Shown here in pieces: positions 35,561 through 43,891 of a DNA stretch of 64,000 nucleotides (position 1 is its first letter; each line of letters starts with the position of its first letter). Below the pieces are notes generated by a model. It did not search any database. It saw nothing but the letters and a program-made list of their open reading frames with translations, and was not told where the DNA came from. The position numbers and the translations under genes were made by a program. The DNA comes from DSVQ01 sp964484765 (GTDB lineage: Bacteria; Planctomycetota; Planctomycetia; Planctomycetales; Planctomycetaceae), in NCBI GenBank assembly GCA_964484765.1, contig CAZAGI010000038.1, positions 8,006 to 72,005 of the forward strand, given 5' to 3'.

Positions 35561-36886
35561 ATGAGTCACGAAGGACTCGCCCAGAAAATCCAGTCGAAGC
35601 AAGCGTTGATCGGTGTGATCGGTCTGGGTTACGTCGGACTGCCCTTGATTCGGGCCTTCACTGCCAGCGGGTTTCGCTGCCTCGGGTTTGACGTCGACCA
35701 GTCCAAAGTCGACAAGCTCAAAGCCGGGCAAAGCTACATCAAGCACATTGATTCCGCCGCCATTCAATCGCTGATCACGGAGAAGAAATTCGAGCCGACG
35801 GCAGACATGGGCCGGCTCGGCGAAGCGGATTGCATCATCATTTGTGTGCCGACGCCGCTCAATGAAAGCCGCGATCCTGATCTGAGCTACATCGAAGGAA
35901 CGGCCCACGCGATCGCCAAAACGCTGCGACCGGGACAGCTTGTCGTGCTGGAAAGCACCACGCATCCCACCACCACGCGTGTCAATGTGCTACCGGTGTT
36001 GGAAGCGACTGGGCTGAAAGTCGGTCAGGATTATTTCCTCGCTTTCAGTCCGGAACGCGAAGACCCAGGTAACCCGCACTTCCAGGCGGCGACGATTCCG
36101 AAGGTCGTCGGCGGGTACGACACCAACAGCGGCGATCTCGCCTGTGCGATGTATGGTCATGCGGTCGTAAAGGTCATCCGTGTATCGAGCATGGAAGTCG
36201 CCGAGGCGTGCAAGATTCTCGAAAACACCTACCGGGCGGTGAACATTGCGCTCGTCAACGAGCTGAAGATGCTTTACGACAAACTCGATATCAATGTGTG
36301 GGAGGTGATTGACGCCGCAAAGACGAAACCGTTTGGTTTCCAGGCGTTCTACCCTGGCCCCGGTCTCGGCGGGCACTGCATTCCGATCGATCCGTTCTAT
36401 CTTACCTGGCTGGCCCGCAAGCACGGTGAGCAGACGCGGTTTATCGAACTCGCCGGGGAAATCAACACCCACATGCCGCATTACGTGATCAACCGGCTGG
36501 GTGAATTCCTCAATGACAACTGCAAGTCGATCAAGGGGAGCAAGGTCGCTCTCTTAGGAGCCGCCTACAAGAAAGACGTCGACGATCCGCGCGAAAGCCC
36601 GTCGTTCGAGCTGATGAAGTTGCTGCTGAAGCGAGGCGCGAACCTCAGCTACAATGATCCGCACGTCCCGTCGTTGCCGAAGATGCGGCACTATCCCGAT
36701 CTCCCGGCGATGGACAGCCAGAAGCTGACACCGGAGTATCTTGCCGCTCAGGATTGCGTGCTGATCTCGACCGATCACTCGGCTTACGATTACGACTTCA
36801 TTGTGCAGCACAGTAAGATGGTGCTCGACACGCGAAATGCGACGAAAAACGTCGTTCGCGGTCGGGAAAAGATCCGCAAGGCGTAA
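35561..36886 (+). CDS. Nucleotide-sugar 6-dehydrogenase, UDP-N-acetyl-hexosamine type
   Basis: A 441-residue protein. GVIGLGYVGLPLIRAF is the N-terminal NAD motif. ADCIIICVPTPLNESRDPDL matches the WbpA/TviB group rather than UDP-glucose dehydrogenase. ENTYRAVNIALVNELK follows, with the catalytic Cys in PGPGLGGHCIPIDPFYLTW. C-terminal GAAYKKDVDDPRESPS starts the UDP-binding domain. It oxidises C6 of a UDP-N-acetyl sugar to the uronate in two NAD steps, for surface polysaccharide. The start chosen is just before the first strand. A strong terminator follows. Confidence 0.92.
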   Translation: MSHEGLAQKIQSKQALIGVIGLGYVGLPLIRAFTASGFRCLGFDVDQSKVDKLKAGQSYIKHIDSAAIQSLITEKKFEPTADMGRLGEADCIIICVPTPLNESRDPDLSYIEGTAHAIAKTLRPGQLVVLESTTHPTTTRVNVLPVLEATGLKVGQDYFLAFSPEREDPGNPHFQAATIPKVVGGYDTNSGDLACAMYGHAVVKVIRVSSMEVAEACKILENTYRAVNIALVNELKMLYDKLDINVWEVIDAAKTKPFGFQAFYPGPGLGGHCIPIDPFYLTWLARKHGEQTRFIELAGEINTHMPHYVINRLGEFLNDNCKSIKGSKVALLGAAYKKDVDDPRESPSFELMKLLLKRGANLSYNDPHVPSLPKMRHYPDLPAMDSQKLTPEYLAAQDCVLISTDHSAYDYDFIVQHSKMVLDTRNATKNVVRGREKIRKA

Positions 36887-36917
36887 GCATCGCGCTGCGC
36901 TAATCACCGAATCAGTT

Positions 36918-36945
36918 AGCCCCCCGTTGTTCGCAACGGGGGGCT
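36918..36945 (+). terminator. Intrinsic terminator after nucleotide-sugar dehydrogenase
   Basis: A perfect 12-bp stem, AGCCCCCCGTTG and its complement, is closed by a TTCG tetraloop and followed by ATTTCGTT. It lies 31 bases after the stop codon. Confidence 0.9.
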
Positions 36946-37380
36946 ATTTCGTTGGTGATGTCCTGTCGATGAAGCCCCTCCGGAGAAACACGACCAGGGG
37001 CTAAATGGCGTCTGTGTTAATAGTTGCGTGAAATGCGGAAACTTCGGTTCTCCCGGATCGGCAGAAGTTGCCGGTCACACTGGGTGGGATGGCTGTAACG
37101 CTGACGGTTGTAGCGATTCTTTGGGTCGTAACACACTTTCGTGATCGAAAGCAATTGTTGCGCATGTTGTTCCAACTAGTCCGATCATGCCTGAGAGACC
37201 TGCGGACCTGAAAGCGCTCTCTGGATGGGCCGTAAGGGGTCGGTACAGTCGGTCGTGTTGTGTCGTCCGCTACTTTCTGAGTGATCGGAAGGCGACGGCT
37301 GGACCCGACCCTGCTCGGCGATCAGGGAAAAATGCGTGTCCCCGGAACAGACACCGCTACGAACGAACAGGGAGTTCTTA
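36946..37380 (+). promoter_or_regulatory. Long non-coding region upstream of the porin gene
   Basis: About 435 bases without a supported gene. A 7-bp stem (AGCCCCT at 36973 with AGGGGCT at 36997) lies at the start, just after the terminator. The rest contains several GGTCGG/CCGACC words and GGACC/GGTCC short complementarities, and ends in an AGGGAG ribosome site 7 bases before the porin start. The porin transcript may have a long structured leader; no promoter could be fixed. Confidence 0.4.
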
Positions 37381-38820
37381 ATGACAACGTCTCGTGGAAT
37401 TCGCTTTACCGACTACCTGGGAGCTGGCGTCTCCCTGGTCTTCGGGGCGGCCGGGCTGATGTTCAGCACGGCACTGTATGCGGCGGAAAACTGCACCCCC
37501 GCCGCATGTACGCCGACTTCACCCGACTGTCAGCAATGCCAGAAGGTCTTTGAAGACGCTGCAGCGAAGTTGAAAAATCTCGACCCAGGCAGCTGTACCC
37601 CGAGTGGTTGCGCGGTTCCTGCGGCACCGTGCGGCCCCACGGCCCCGGCATGCGATCCTTGCAATCCGGACGCCGTCTTCGGCGATGGTTGCGGCAAGAC
37701 GAGTTTTGAAGACTGGACGCTGCTCGATTCATTCACCGATGCGTGCGGCAACAACACGCTGAAGTGCAACGGCTACCAGATCGGTGGCTGGACGCAGCTC
37801 GGCTACCAGAACCGTCCGGACGGCGCGTTTACCGGCAACGGCGTGTTCAACAACGTCTATTTCGGCCCCGGTGCCAACCTGCCAAACGCCCGCGAATGGC
37901 ATAACCTCCATTTGAATCAACAGGGCTTGTACTTCGGCAAAGTTGCCGACGGTAGCAACGGCATCGGCCTGGGCTTCCGTGTGGAAGCGATCTTCGGTGT
38001 CGACGGCAACGAAGCCCAGTCGTTCGGCAACAACGCCGGCAATTACGACTTCCTCGCGGGCTATGACCACGGCATCTACGAATGGTCGCTGCCCCAGATG
38101 TACGGCGAAGTCGCTTACGAAAATGTGTCGGTGAAAGTTGGTCACTTCTACACCCCGGTCGGGTATGAAGTGATTCCTTCCGGCGGCAACTTCTTCCTCA
38201 GCCGTCAATTGACGTTCTACAACAGCGAACCGTTCACCCACACCGGTGCCTTGGCCACGGTGAAGATGAATGACAAGCTGCAAGTTCTCGGCGGCTGGAC
38301 GCTGGGAATGGATACTGGTTTCGATCAATTTGCAGGGGGCACATCGTTCCTCGGCGGATTCATCTTCCAGATGACCGAAAAGACGAACCTGACCTATATG
38401 ATGACCGCCGGTGATCTCGGCTGGCGTGGCAACGGGGCGATCAACAGCGCCATCCTGTCACACAACTGGACCGACAAGATTTCGACGGTCCATCAGTTCG
38501 ATATTCTCGGCAGCGACCTCGGCACCGACTTCGCGACCGCCGGGATTGCTGGTGACTCGATCGGCCAGATCAACTACGTCTTCTATCAAGCCACCGACAA
38601 GGTGAAGCTTGGTGCTCGCCAGGAGTGGTACAAGGCCGACGGCGTGTCCTACAATACCTTCACCTACGGCGTGAACGTCAAGCCGCTGAAGAATATTGTG
38701 GTTCGTCCGGAAGTTCGCCACATGTGGTCGCCGCAAGCGAACAACACCGCCGGCCAACCCGGCCGTGGTGACCTGTTCAACGCGACGGTCTTCGGCGTCG
38801 ACGCGATCTGGACGTACTAA
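37381..38820 (+). CDS. Outer-membrane beta-barrel porin with Cys-rich N-terminal segment
   Basis: A 479-residue protein. Signal peptide of about 36 residues (VSLVFGAAGLMFSTALYAAE). The first 70 residues of the mature protein are Cys-rich: ENCTPAACTPTSPDCQQC and CGPTAPACDPCNPDAVFGDG, with about a dozen Cys before the barrel. From residue about 135 (YQIGGWTQLGYQNR) it shows alternating beta strands of the BBP2/OmpL-like putative porin family, ending in IWTY with the terminal aromatic typical of outer-membrane barrels. It probably forms a channel. The start has an AGGGAG ribosome site. The gene is single, between two terminators. Confidence 0.88.
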   Translation: MTTSRGIRFTDYLGAGVSLVFGAAGLMFSTALYAAENCTPAACTPTSPDCQQCQKVFEDAAAKLKNLDPGSCTPSGCAVPAAPCGPTAPACDPCNPDAVFGDGCGKTSFEDWTLLDSFTDACGNNTLKCNGYQIGGWTQLGYQNRPDGAFTGNGVFNNVYFGPGANLPNAREWHNLHLNQQGLYFGKVADGSNGIGLGFRVEAIFGVDGNEAQSFGNNAGNYDFLAGYDHGIYEWSLPQMYGEVAYENVSVKVGHFYTPVGYEVIPSGGNFFLSRQLTFYNSEPFTHTGALATVKMNDKLQVLGGWTLGMDTGFDQFAGGTSFLGGFIFQMTEKTNLTYMMTAGDLGWRGNGAINSAILSHNWTDKISTVHQFDILGSDLGTDFATAGIAGDSIGQINYVFYQATDKVKLGARQEWYKADGVSYNTFTYGVNVKPLKNIVVRPEVRHMWSPQANNTAGQPGRGDLFNATVFGVDAIWTY

Positions 38821-38853
38821 GCCACGTTTGATCGTGATCGTCTGAATCGCACG

Positions 38854-38883
38854 GAAGCCCAGGGAATGCGTTCCCTGGGCTTC
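38854..38883 (+). terminator. Intrinsic terminator after porin gene
   Basis: A perfect 13-bp stem, GAAGCCCAGGGAA with its complement, is closed by TGCG and followed by TTCGTTTTCG. It lies 33 bases after the stop codon. Confidence 0.9.
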
Positions 38884-38892
38884 TTCGTTTTC

Positions 38893-38991
38893 GACCGCTT
38901 CGCGGTTTCGCGCCCCGCGGAATTTTTGCCCCAGTGCCATCGAGAACACTGGCGACAATTGACACGGGACGCGAAACCGCCAAGCGGTCGA
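38893..38991. repeat. Inverted pair of the dispersed GCGGTTTCG repeat
   Basis: The left arm at 38893-38917 (GACCGCTTCGCGGTTTCGCG, then CCCCG) and the right arm at 38966-38990 (GGGACGCGAAACCGCCAAGC, then GGTC) are near reverse complements. The loop of about 48 bases has no coding character. The pair follows the porin terminator. Confidence 0.8.
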
Positions 38992-39091
38992 CTCATAAGG
39001 TTGGTGTCGTAGCGATTTCCCCGATGAATTTGTACGCTGCCCATTTCATGCGAGTAGAAAACTGTCCCGCTGGAAATGAAGGCTTCGCGGA

Positions 39092-40168
39092 ATGAAAACG
39101 CTCGGATTCAGCATCGTCGGTTGCGGCATGATTGCGAACTTCCACGCGGAAGCGCTCAAGCGGATCAAAGGGGCAAAACTCGTCGCCGCGTGCGATTCCT
39201 TCACCGGTGCCGCCGAGCGGTTTGCCGGCGCGAATCCGGGGGTGAAACCGTACACCGATCTGACCACGTTTCTGAAAGACCCCGCGGTTGACGTCGTCTG
39301 CATCTGCACGCCGAGCGGTGTCCACATGGACCCGGCCGTGCAGGCCGCGAACGCCGGCAAGCATGTGGTCGTCGAAAAGCCGATGGAAATCACGCTCAAG
39401 CGGTGTGACGCCATTCTGAATGCCTGCCAGAAGAACGGCGTGCAACTCTGCCCGATCTTCCCGTCACGGTTCAGCCCGGCGAATCTCGCCCTGAAAGACG
39501 CCGTGGAATCGGGCCGCTTCGGCAAGCTCACGCTCGGCGACACCTACGTGAAGTGGTGGCGGACGCAGCAGTATTACGATCAAGGCGGCTGGCGGGGCAC
39601 GTGGGCGCTCGACGGCGGTGGCGCGTACATGAACCAGGCGATCCACAATGTCGACCTGCTGTACTGGTTCATGGGGGACGTCGCGGAAATCTGTGGCGTC
39701 ACCGCGACGCTGGCTCACGAACGGATCGAAGTCGAAGACGTCGGCGTCGCCGCGGTGAAGTTCAAGAACGGCGCGCTGGGAGTCATTGAAGCCACGACCT
39801 CCGCATGGCCGGGATTGCTCAAGAAGACCGAAATCCACGGCACCGAAGGTTCAGTGATCGTCGAGCAGGACGACATCCTGATGTGGCAGTTCGCCAAACC
39901 AAAGGCGAAAGATAAGACGGTTCTGGAAAAATTCGCCCGCAAAGTGGGTGGCACCGGCGGCGCGAGTGATCCAAAGGCGATTTCTTACGTTGGCCATATG
40001 GAACAACTGAAAGACTTCGCAAAAGCCATTCAGACTGGCGGCAAACCGAAAGTCACCGGCGACGAAGGCCGCAAGTCCGTCGAAATCATCCTCGCGATTT
40101 ATCAATCCCAATGGACCGGCAAACGGGCCGTGCTGCCGTTACCGAAAGACCCCAAGCGCCCTGCTTAG
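39092..40168 (+). CDS. Gfo/Idh/MocA family oxidoreductase
   Basis: A 358-residue NAD(P)-dependent oxidoreductase. The Rossmann motif is SIVGCGMIANFHAEAL. VCICTPSGVHMDPAVQAANA and EKPMEITLKRCDAIL follow, with the catalytic Lys in EKP. The substrate region DGGGAYMNQAIHNVDLLYWF has the family's conserved GG..N...H.VD...W segment. These enzymes oxidise or reduce sugars and related polyols; planctomycete genomes carry many of them and the substrate here is not evident. It is followed at 17 bases by the DUF4126 gene, probably in one transcript. Confidence 0.92.
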   Translation: MKTLGFSIVGCGMIANFHAEALKRIKGAKLVAACDSFTGAAERFAGANPGVKPYTDLTTFLKDPAVDVVCICTPSGVHMDPAVQAANAGKHVVVEKPMEITLKRCDAILNACQKNGVQLCPIFPSRFSPANLALKDAVESGRFGKLTLGDTYVKWWRTQQYYDQGGWRGTWALDGGGAYMNQAIHNVDLLYWFMGDVAEICGVTATLAHERIEVEDVGVAAVKFKNGALGVIEATTSAWPGLLKKTEIHGTEGSVIVEQDDILMWQFAKPKAKDKTVLEKFARKVGGTGGASDPKAISYVGHMEQLKDFAKAIQTGGKPKVTGDEGRKSVEIILAIYQSQWTGKRAVLPLPKDPKRPA

Positions 40169-40185
40169 ATTCTGAGAGTGCCACG

Positions 40186-40761
40186 ATGGACATCGCCTTC
40201 GGCTTGATCATCGGAGTGGGCCTCAGTGCCGCGTGTGGATTTCGGTTGTTCGTCCCGTTTCTCGCGATGGGACTCGCGCATCGGGCGGGACAACTTTCAT
40301 TAGCGGACGGGTTTGCCTGGATTGGAACGACGCCGGCGATCGCCGCCTTCGGCACCGCGACCGTGCTGGAAATCCTTGCCTACTACATTCCGTGGATTGA
40401 TAACCTGCTGGATTCGGTGAGCACACCATCAGCAGCCATCGCGGGGACACTTCTTGCGGCATCACAATTGGGCGAGGCATCACCACTCGTGCAGTGGTCG
40501 CTGGCCGCAATCGCCGGCGGAGGCACCAGTTTGACGATTCAAACGGGAACTGCCGCTGCGCGGGTCGTTTCCACGGGAACGACAGGCGGGATGGGCAATT
40601 TCGTGATTGCCACGCTGGAATGGGTGACGGCCATACTTCTCGCCATCCTCGCGATTGTGGTACCGCTATTCTGCTTGGTGTTAATTGTAGCTGTGCTTTG
40701 GAAAATGCTTTCATTCATCTCCCAATCGCGCAAGATTGAGACCGCACCGACTCAAATTTAG
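40186..40761 (+). CDS. DUF4126 membrane protein
   Basis: A 191-residue protein with about five membrane segments. The N-terminus IAFGLIIGVGLSAACGFRLF and the PFLAMGLAHRAG segment are the family's opening. AYYIPWIDNLLDSVSTPSAA and GGTSLTIQTGTAAARVVST follow, then a C-terminal pair of membrane helices. The family has no known function. The start was taken at 40186, close after the oxidoreductase stop. Confidence 0.85.
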   Translation: MDIAFGLIIGVGLSAACGFRLFVPFLAMGLAHRAGQLSLADGFAWIGTTPAIAAFGTATVLEILAYYIPWIDNLLDSVSTPSAAIAGTLLAASQLGEASPLVQWSLAAIAGGGTSLTIQTGTAAARVVSTGTTGGMGNFVIATLEWVTAILLAILAIVVPLFCLVLIVAVLWKMLSFISQSRKIETAPTQI

Positions 40762-40841
40762 AAGCACAAACCGGACACAGGAACGACCGACTTTCGTCGA
40801 TCACTCCCGCATCCGGTTTGTTTCCCCTTCGGCGAGCGATC

Positions 40842-40881
40842 GAAGAGGGCCGATGGCCAGAGAGGCCATCAGCCGCTCTTC
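40842..40881. terminator. Hairpin between convergent DUF4126 and lipoprotein genes
   Basis: GATGGCC-AGAGA-GGCCATC forms a 7-bp inner stem (40852-40870), and GAAGAG with CTCTTC can pair outside it. It lies downstream of both the DUF4126 gene and the minus-strand lipoprotein gene. There is no T-run. Confidence 0.45.
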
Positions 40882-40913
40882 TCACACTCGTCCTGAATCA
40901 TGTTCCCCCGATA

Positions 40914-41228
40914 TTATGGTACGATCGGAGGCGTGGTTGTCGGCGGTACCGGCTTGTTCGGATCGTTTTCTTCAATCGCATCCGCCTTCTTCTCACCGGC
41001 GTCTTCAATCGCATCCGCCTTCTTTTCGCCGGCTTTCTCGACGTCCTTGGCTTCATGACGCAAAACTTCACCGGTCTTGTTCGATTGATCGCGAACCTGA
41101 TCCGCGGTGGCGTTGGCATCTTTACGAACTTCGTCGGCCTGCTTTTGAGCCGGCGTCTGTTCGCAACCGCTTGCAAAGATCGCCGCCAAACCCAAAGCGG
41201 CCAGCGTTTGCCATTGTCGGATGACCAT
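40914..41228 (-). CDS. Small lipoprotein with 11-residue helical repeats
   Basis: A 104-residue lipoprotein. The start MVIRQWQTLAALGLAAIFAS is preceded by an AGGAACGAGGA ribosome site and ends in ASGC, a lipobox, so Cys22 is expected to be lipidated. The mature part is highly charged and helical, with an exact 11-residue repeat (AGEKKADAIED twice, then AGEKKADAIEE in part), preceded by HEAKDVEK of similar pattern. Hendecad repeats of this type occur in LEA-like and apolipoprotein-like helices that lie on membranes. The end is Pro-rich (PNKPVPPTTTPPIVP). Function unknown. Confidence 0.8.
   Translation of the reverse strand: MVIRQWQTLAALGLAAIFASGCEQTPAQKQADEVRKDANATADQVRDQSNKTGEVLRHEAKDVEKAGEKKADAIEDAGEKKADAIEENDPNKPVPPTTTPPIVP
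40969..41034. repeat. 33-bp tandem repeat in lipoprotein gene
   Basis: Two units of 33 bases, starting TCTTCAATCGCATCCGCC at 40969 and 41002, differ at few positions. They encode the AGEKKADAIED repeat on the minus strand. The unit length is an exact multiple of three, so the frame is kept. Confidence 0.85.
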
Positions 41229-41521
41229 TCCTCGTTCCTTTATGCAGATTTTCGCAGGTACAACCGCCATCAGTGCTGATGGCTCCAATGTGGTCCTCCT
41301 GTGTCTGCGAGTGAGGATGCAGGCTCCATGCCAAGCGACCTTTAATTGAGAATCCGTTATGAAATCCCCATCGCCTCATTAAAAAACGGACGCTGCGCGA
41401 TCAATCGGATCGGTCTTCGCGCACTCTTGAAGGGGAAATCCGCACCACGGCATGTTGCATGCGCACCATCAGGCCATTTACGCTGGTGGACGAGATTCGA
41501 TCCAACAAGCGAGAGTGTGCC

Positions 41522-41986
41522 ATGTCTCCTGAAGCCCGTTTGGCTGAGTTGCAGCTGGTTCTTCCCCCGGCACCAAAGCCGGGCGGCGTGTATGCCCCAG
41601 TGGTGATTGTCGATCGACTGTTGTTTGTGTCGGGACATGGTCCCTTGCGACCCGACGGCACAATGATGACCGGTCGCGTACCCGATCAGGTCTCGGAAGC
41701 CGACGCCCAGCTTGTCGCCCGACAGGTGGGGCTGACCATGCTCGCCACTTTGAAGCGCGAACTCGGCAGTCTCGATCGTATTGAACGATTGGTCAAAGTC
41801 CTGGGCATGGTCTACGCGATGCCGGAGTTCGACCACCACCCGGCGGTCATCAACGGGTTCAGCAATTTGATGGTTGAACTCTGGGGGGAAACCAACGGGC
41901 GCGGGGCGCGTAGTGCCGTCGGCATGGGCTCGCTGCCGGGAAATATCACTGTCGAAGTGGAAGCCATTTTTCTGCTGAAAGAGTGA
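41522..41986 (+). CDS. RidA family protein (YjgF/YER057c/UK114)
   Basis: A 154-residue protein of the RidA superfamily. The motifs LFVSGHGPLRPDG, VGLTMLATLKRELGSLDRIE and GMGSLPGNITVEVEAIFLL match the subgroup often annotated as YjgF/endoribonuclease L-PSP. Archetypal RidA deaminates reactive enamines and has Arg in the last motif; here that position reads SLPGN, so this looks like a paralogue without that Arg and its activity is uncertain. It precedes the first unknown paralogue by 7 bases. Confidence 0.85.
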   Translation: MSPEARLAELQLVLPPAPKPGGVYAPVVIVDRLLFVSGHGPLRPDGTMMTGRVPDQVSEADAQLVARQVGLTMLATLKRELGSLDRIERLVKVLGMVYAMPEFDHHPAVINGFSNLMVELWGETNGRGARSAVGMGSLPGNITVEVEAIFLLKE

Positions 41987-41993
41987 GGCAAAA

Positions 41994-43751
41994 GTGTGCC
42001 GTCGTAACGTCTTCGAGGGTCGAACTGCAACCCGCGCGATGGTGTTGATCGTCGCGATGACTGCCGTCGCGCATTCTGCGGAACCCGGTATCACGCGGCT
42101 CGGTAAAGCACCGCCGGAAGAGTTTTTTGCGGGGATCGGCAAGCCATACTATTTACTGGGACAGCAGCCGCCGGGCACGCCAGGAAAGCCGAAGGTCAAT
42201 CAGGCCTACGTGTGGGGAATGACGAAGGCGGGCGATTCGATCTGGTTTGGGACCGCGGCCAATCCCGTCAGTCTGGTGATCGGCGGCATTCTCGGGCTAT
42301 CGATTCCGTTCGAGAATGAATACCAGGTTAGCGAGTTCTGGCGCAGCCAGTATCCGGGTATCAGCCCCCTGCTCAAACCGTTTCTGGGCGATTGGCGACC
42401 GCCGCGCATCTATCGCTATCAACCCGGTGGCGGCGTGCAGGATGTCACACCCAACGATGCCTTGTTGTCGAACACGATTGGCTTGCGCTCTGCGGGAGCA
42501 AATGAAGAAATCGTGCTGCTCGCCGGCCCGGCGCTGATTCAACTGGGCATCAACGTTTTTGCGTTTGATGCCCAAACCGGGGCGTATCTCGGATCAAAAA
42601 CCTTGCTCGATTTCAGTGATATTCGCAAGTGGGTGGAAGTCGACGGCGTGCTGTACACCGGGACGCTCGACACCTGGACGCAAACCGGCGGCGGGTCCGT
42701 TCTCCGCTGGAAGGGAACCAAGACCAATCCCTTCGACTACGAAGTCGTCGGCAAGATCGACAATGAAGCCGCGACGCTGGTGGCGCATCAAGGACGGCTT
42801 TACGCCTTCACATGGGCGACGGTGAGTTCGTTCTGGACGCGAATCGCCGGGGCGAAGTCGCTGCATCTCCCAGCCATCTGGACGAGTCCGCCGCTTCCCG
42901 CAGGCGGGCTGACCGCCGCGCATCGTTTTCAATGGAGAAATGTCTGGACCATCGACCGATATGATCCTGATCCCGTCCTCGCGCCCACCGTGTGGATGGG
43001 GGCGGCGGAATCGTTTGACGGCCACCTGGTGTGGGGCACGATCCAGATTCCCGGCATCGGCGGCGAAGCGCTGATCGACGCCTACGGCCTTCCCGATTCC
43101 AATCTGTTGTTCATTGAATCATTCATCAAGAGCTTTCGCACGGCACCGGTGTTTCGCGGCAAACTCGTCGGCGGGCAATTGCAGGTGGAGCTGCTGTATG
43201 GCGACGCGACGCTGCCGAAGTACACCCCTTCCGGACCGGGAACCGGCGCGTGGTCGAACGTCGCGAATAACACCGGGGCACCGCTTTTAGGACCGGCTGG
43301 ATTTGGCCAACGCAGCAACGTCTACATCTGGTCGATGGCCGTCCATGACGAGAAGCTCTACGTCGGCACCTTTGACCGATCGTTCATCCGGCACGGCAAC
43401 GCCTTCGTGCAAGGACTCCCCGTCCCGGACGACCTCGGCGGCGACCTCGTGCAATTCACGACCACATCAGTACCAGCCATGTCCGTCTCGCGCACCGGGA
43501 TGGGCAATGTCGTCAACAACGGCATCCGCACGTTGGTCAGCCATCCCGGCGGCCTGTTCTGCGGGACTGCAACCAGCGCTAACCTGCTCACTAACCCCAG
43601 CGACAATCTCCCCGAGGGAGGTTGGGAATTCTTGAAACTCGATCCCGCGACCATCGTCGTGTCCCCGTTGAGAACGGCCGCCCCTGCTGAGTTGTGGAGC
43701 AATGCCGAAGTGATGACGCACTGGCGGCAACGGGGGACGACCCCACCATAG
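41994..43751 (+). CDS. Exported protein of unknown family, first of a tandem pair
   Basis: A 585-residue protein starting with GTG 8 bases after GAGG; the leader ends at AHSA. The mature part opens GITRLGKAPPEEFFAGIGK, then GQQPPGTPGKPKVNQAYVWG and MTKAGDSIWFGT. Later blocks AGPALIQLGINVFAFDAQTG, IRKWVEVDGVLYTGTLDTW and FDGHLVWGTIQIPG look like propeller blades; a WSMAVHDEKLYVGTFDRSF segment near the end repeats the style. The next gene encodes a clear paralogue with the same order. I do not recognise the family. No catalytic motif is evident. Confidence 0.8.
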   Translation: MCRRNVFEGRTATRAMVLIVAMTAVAHSAEPGITRLGKAPPEEFFAGIGKPYYLLGQQPPGTPGKPKVNQAYVWGMTKAGDSIWFGTAANPVSLVIGGILGLSIPFENEYQVSEFWRSQYPGISPLLKPFLGDWRPPRIYRYQPGGGVQDVTPNDALLSNTIGLRSAGANEEIVLLAGPALIQLGINVFAFDAQTGAYLGSKTLLDFSDIRKWVEVDGVLYTGTLDTWTQTGGGSVLRWKGTKTNPFDYEVVGKIDNEAATLVAHQGRLYAFTWATVSSFWTRIAGAKSLHLPAIWTSPPLPAGGLTAAHRFQWRNVWTIDRYDPDPVLAPTVWMGAAESFDGHLVWGTIQIPGIGGEALIDAYGLPDSNLLFIESFIKSFRTAPVFRGKLVGGQLQVELLYGDATLPKYTPSGPGTGAWSNVANNTGAPLLGPAGFGQRSNVYIWSMAVHDEKLYVGTFDRSFIRHGNAFVQGLPVPDDLGGDLVQFTTTSVPAMSVSRTGMGNVVNNGIRTLVSHPGGLFCGTATSANLLTNPSDNLPEGGWEFLKLDPATIVVSPLRTAAPAELWSNAEVMTHWRQRGTTPP

Positions 43752-43891
43752 GCTCATCCGACGGCCGCAGTGCAGATCTAGCCGACCTTTGAGAAACTCG
43801 CCGATTCTCTAAATCAGTGATGGCGGCGCGTCTCAGTCTCCGTATTCTGAATGCCTGTCGCACGAATGAACCTCATAACGGAATCTCCCTC

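Noticed and set aside
40969..41034. Tandem 33-bp repeat as a CRISPR array
   Set aside because: The units are adjacent without spacers, lie in a coding frame, and encode a helical protein repeat.
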